Shown here one piece after another: positions 6,710 to 6,765 of a DNA stretch of 6,765 bases (the stretch's first letter is position 1; each line of letters starts with the position of its first letter). The position numbers and the translations under genes are program-made. Location: contig JAFGOJ010000311.1 of NCBI GenBank assembly GCA_016926575.1, positions 1 through 6,765 on the forward strand, in the 5' to 3' direction. The stretch comes from Anaerolineae bacterium. GTDB taxonomy: Bacteria > Chloroflexota > Anaerolineae > B4-G1 > DUEL01. A model generated the notes under the pieces. The model did no database searches, had not been told where the DNA came from, and was given only the letters and a program-made list of their open reading frames with translations.

Positions 6710-6717
6710 CATTGTGG
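6707..6717. promoter_or_regulatory. small dyad CCACA-T-TGTGG overlapping the kinase promoter
   Basis: A perfect 5+1+5 inverted repeat abuts the predicted -10 hexamer and includes the TGn element. A protein bound here would occlude RNA polymerase, so it could be a repressor or autoregulation site. It is short enough to occur by chance. Confidence 0.3.
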
Positions 6718-6765
6718 CGTACAGGGTATATCAGCCGCGTTACAACTCGGTAAATCGAGAGTCTA

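Overview
All recognisable genes in this window lie on the minus strand and encode bacterial signal-transduction proteins. The DNA is GC-rich. The sensors are built from tandem GAF and PAS domains behind multi-pass membrane anchors. The GAF pair in the left-hand gene repeats the pattern LYHA-x-x-YL-x-DE, IPLDA, NPLLP-x-TRSEL and GVLD-x-Q, which I associate with Chloroflexota (Anaerolineae-like) sensor proteins. That assignment rests on domain style and recollection and is not proven. There are no mobile elements, RNA genes, CRISPR arrays or metabolic genes.

Reading in the direction of transcription (right to left), 6765-6661 holds the end of an upstream spacer with a likely extended -10 promoter overlapping a small dyad. 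Next is a 1061-residue 7TM-PAS-PAS-GAF-GAF histidine kinase of the NarX/DesK (HisKA_3) type (6660-3475). Its last 26 bp overlap the start of a NarL/LuxR-family response regulator (3500-2859). The two form a complete, translationally coupled two-component system. A 212-bp intergenic region (2858-2647) follows. It holds a perfect 7+3+7 palindrome, a second copy of one arm 33 bp away, a candidate sigma70-type promoter and a hairpin at the predicted transcript start. Next is a 261-residue response regulator made of two receiver domains and no output domain (2646-1861). Only 22 bp further on, a large membrane GAF-GAF-PAS sensor begins (1838 to beyond position 1). It is cut by the window edge, so its output domain is unknown.

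The simplest reading is two adjacent signalling operons. The first is a classical membrane kinase plus DNA-binding regulator. The second pairs a tandem-receiver protein with a membrane sensor. The repeated sites between them are well placed for the first operon's regulator to control the second operon, which would make the locus a cascade. That link is inference. The families are known; the parts worth a second look are the intergenic site array, the output-less tandem receiver, and the restriction of all three kinase cysteines to one GAF domain.
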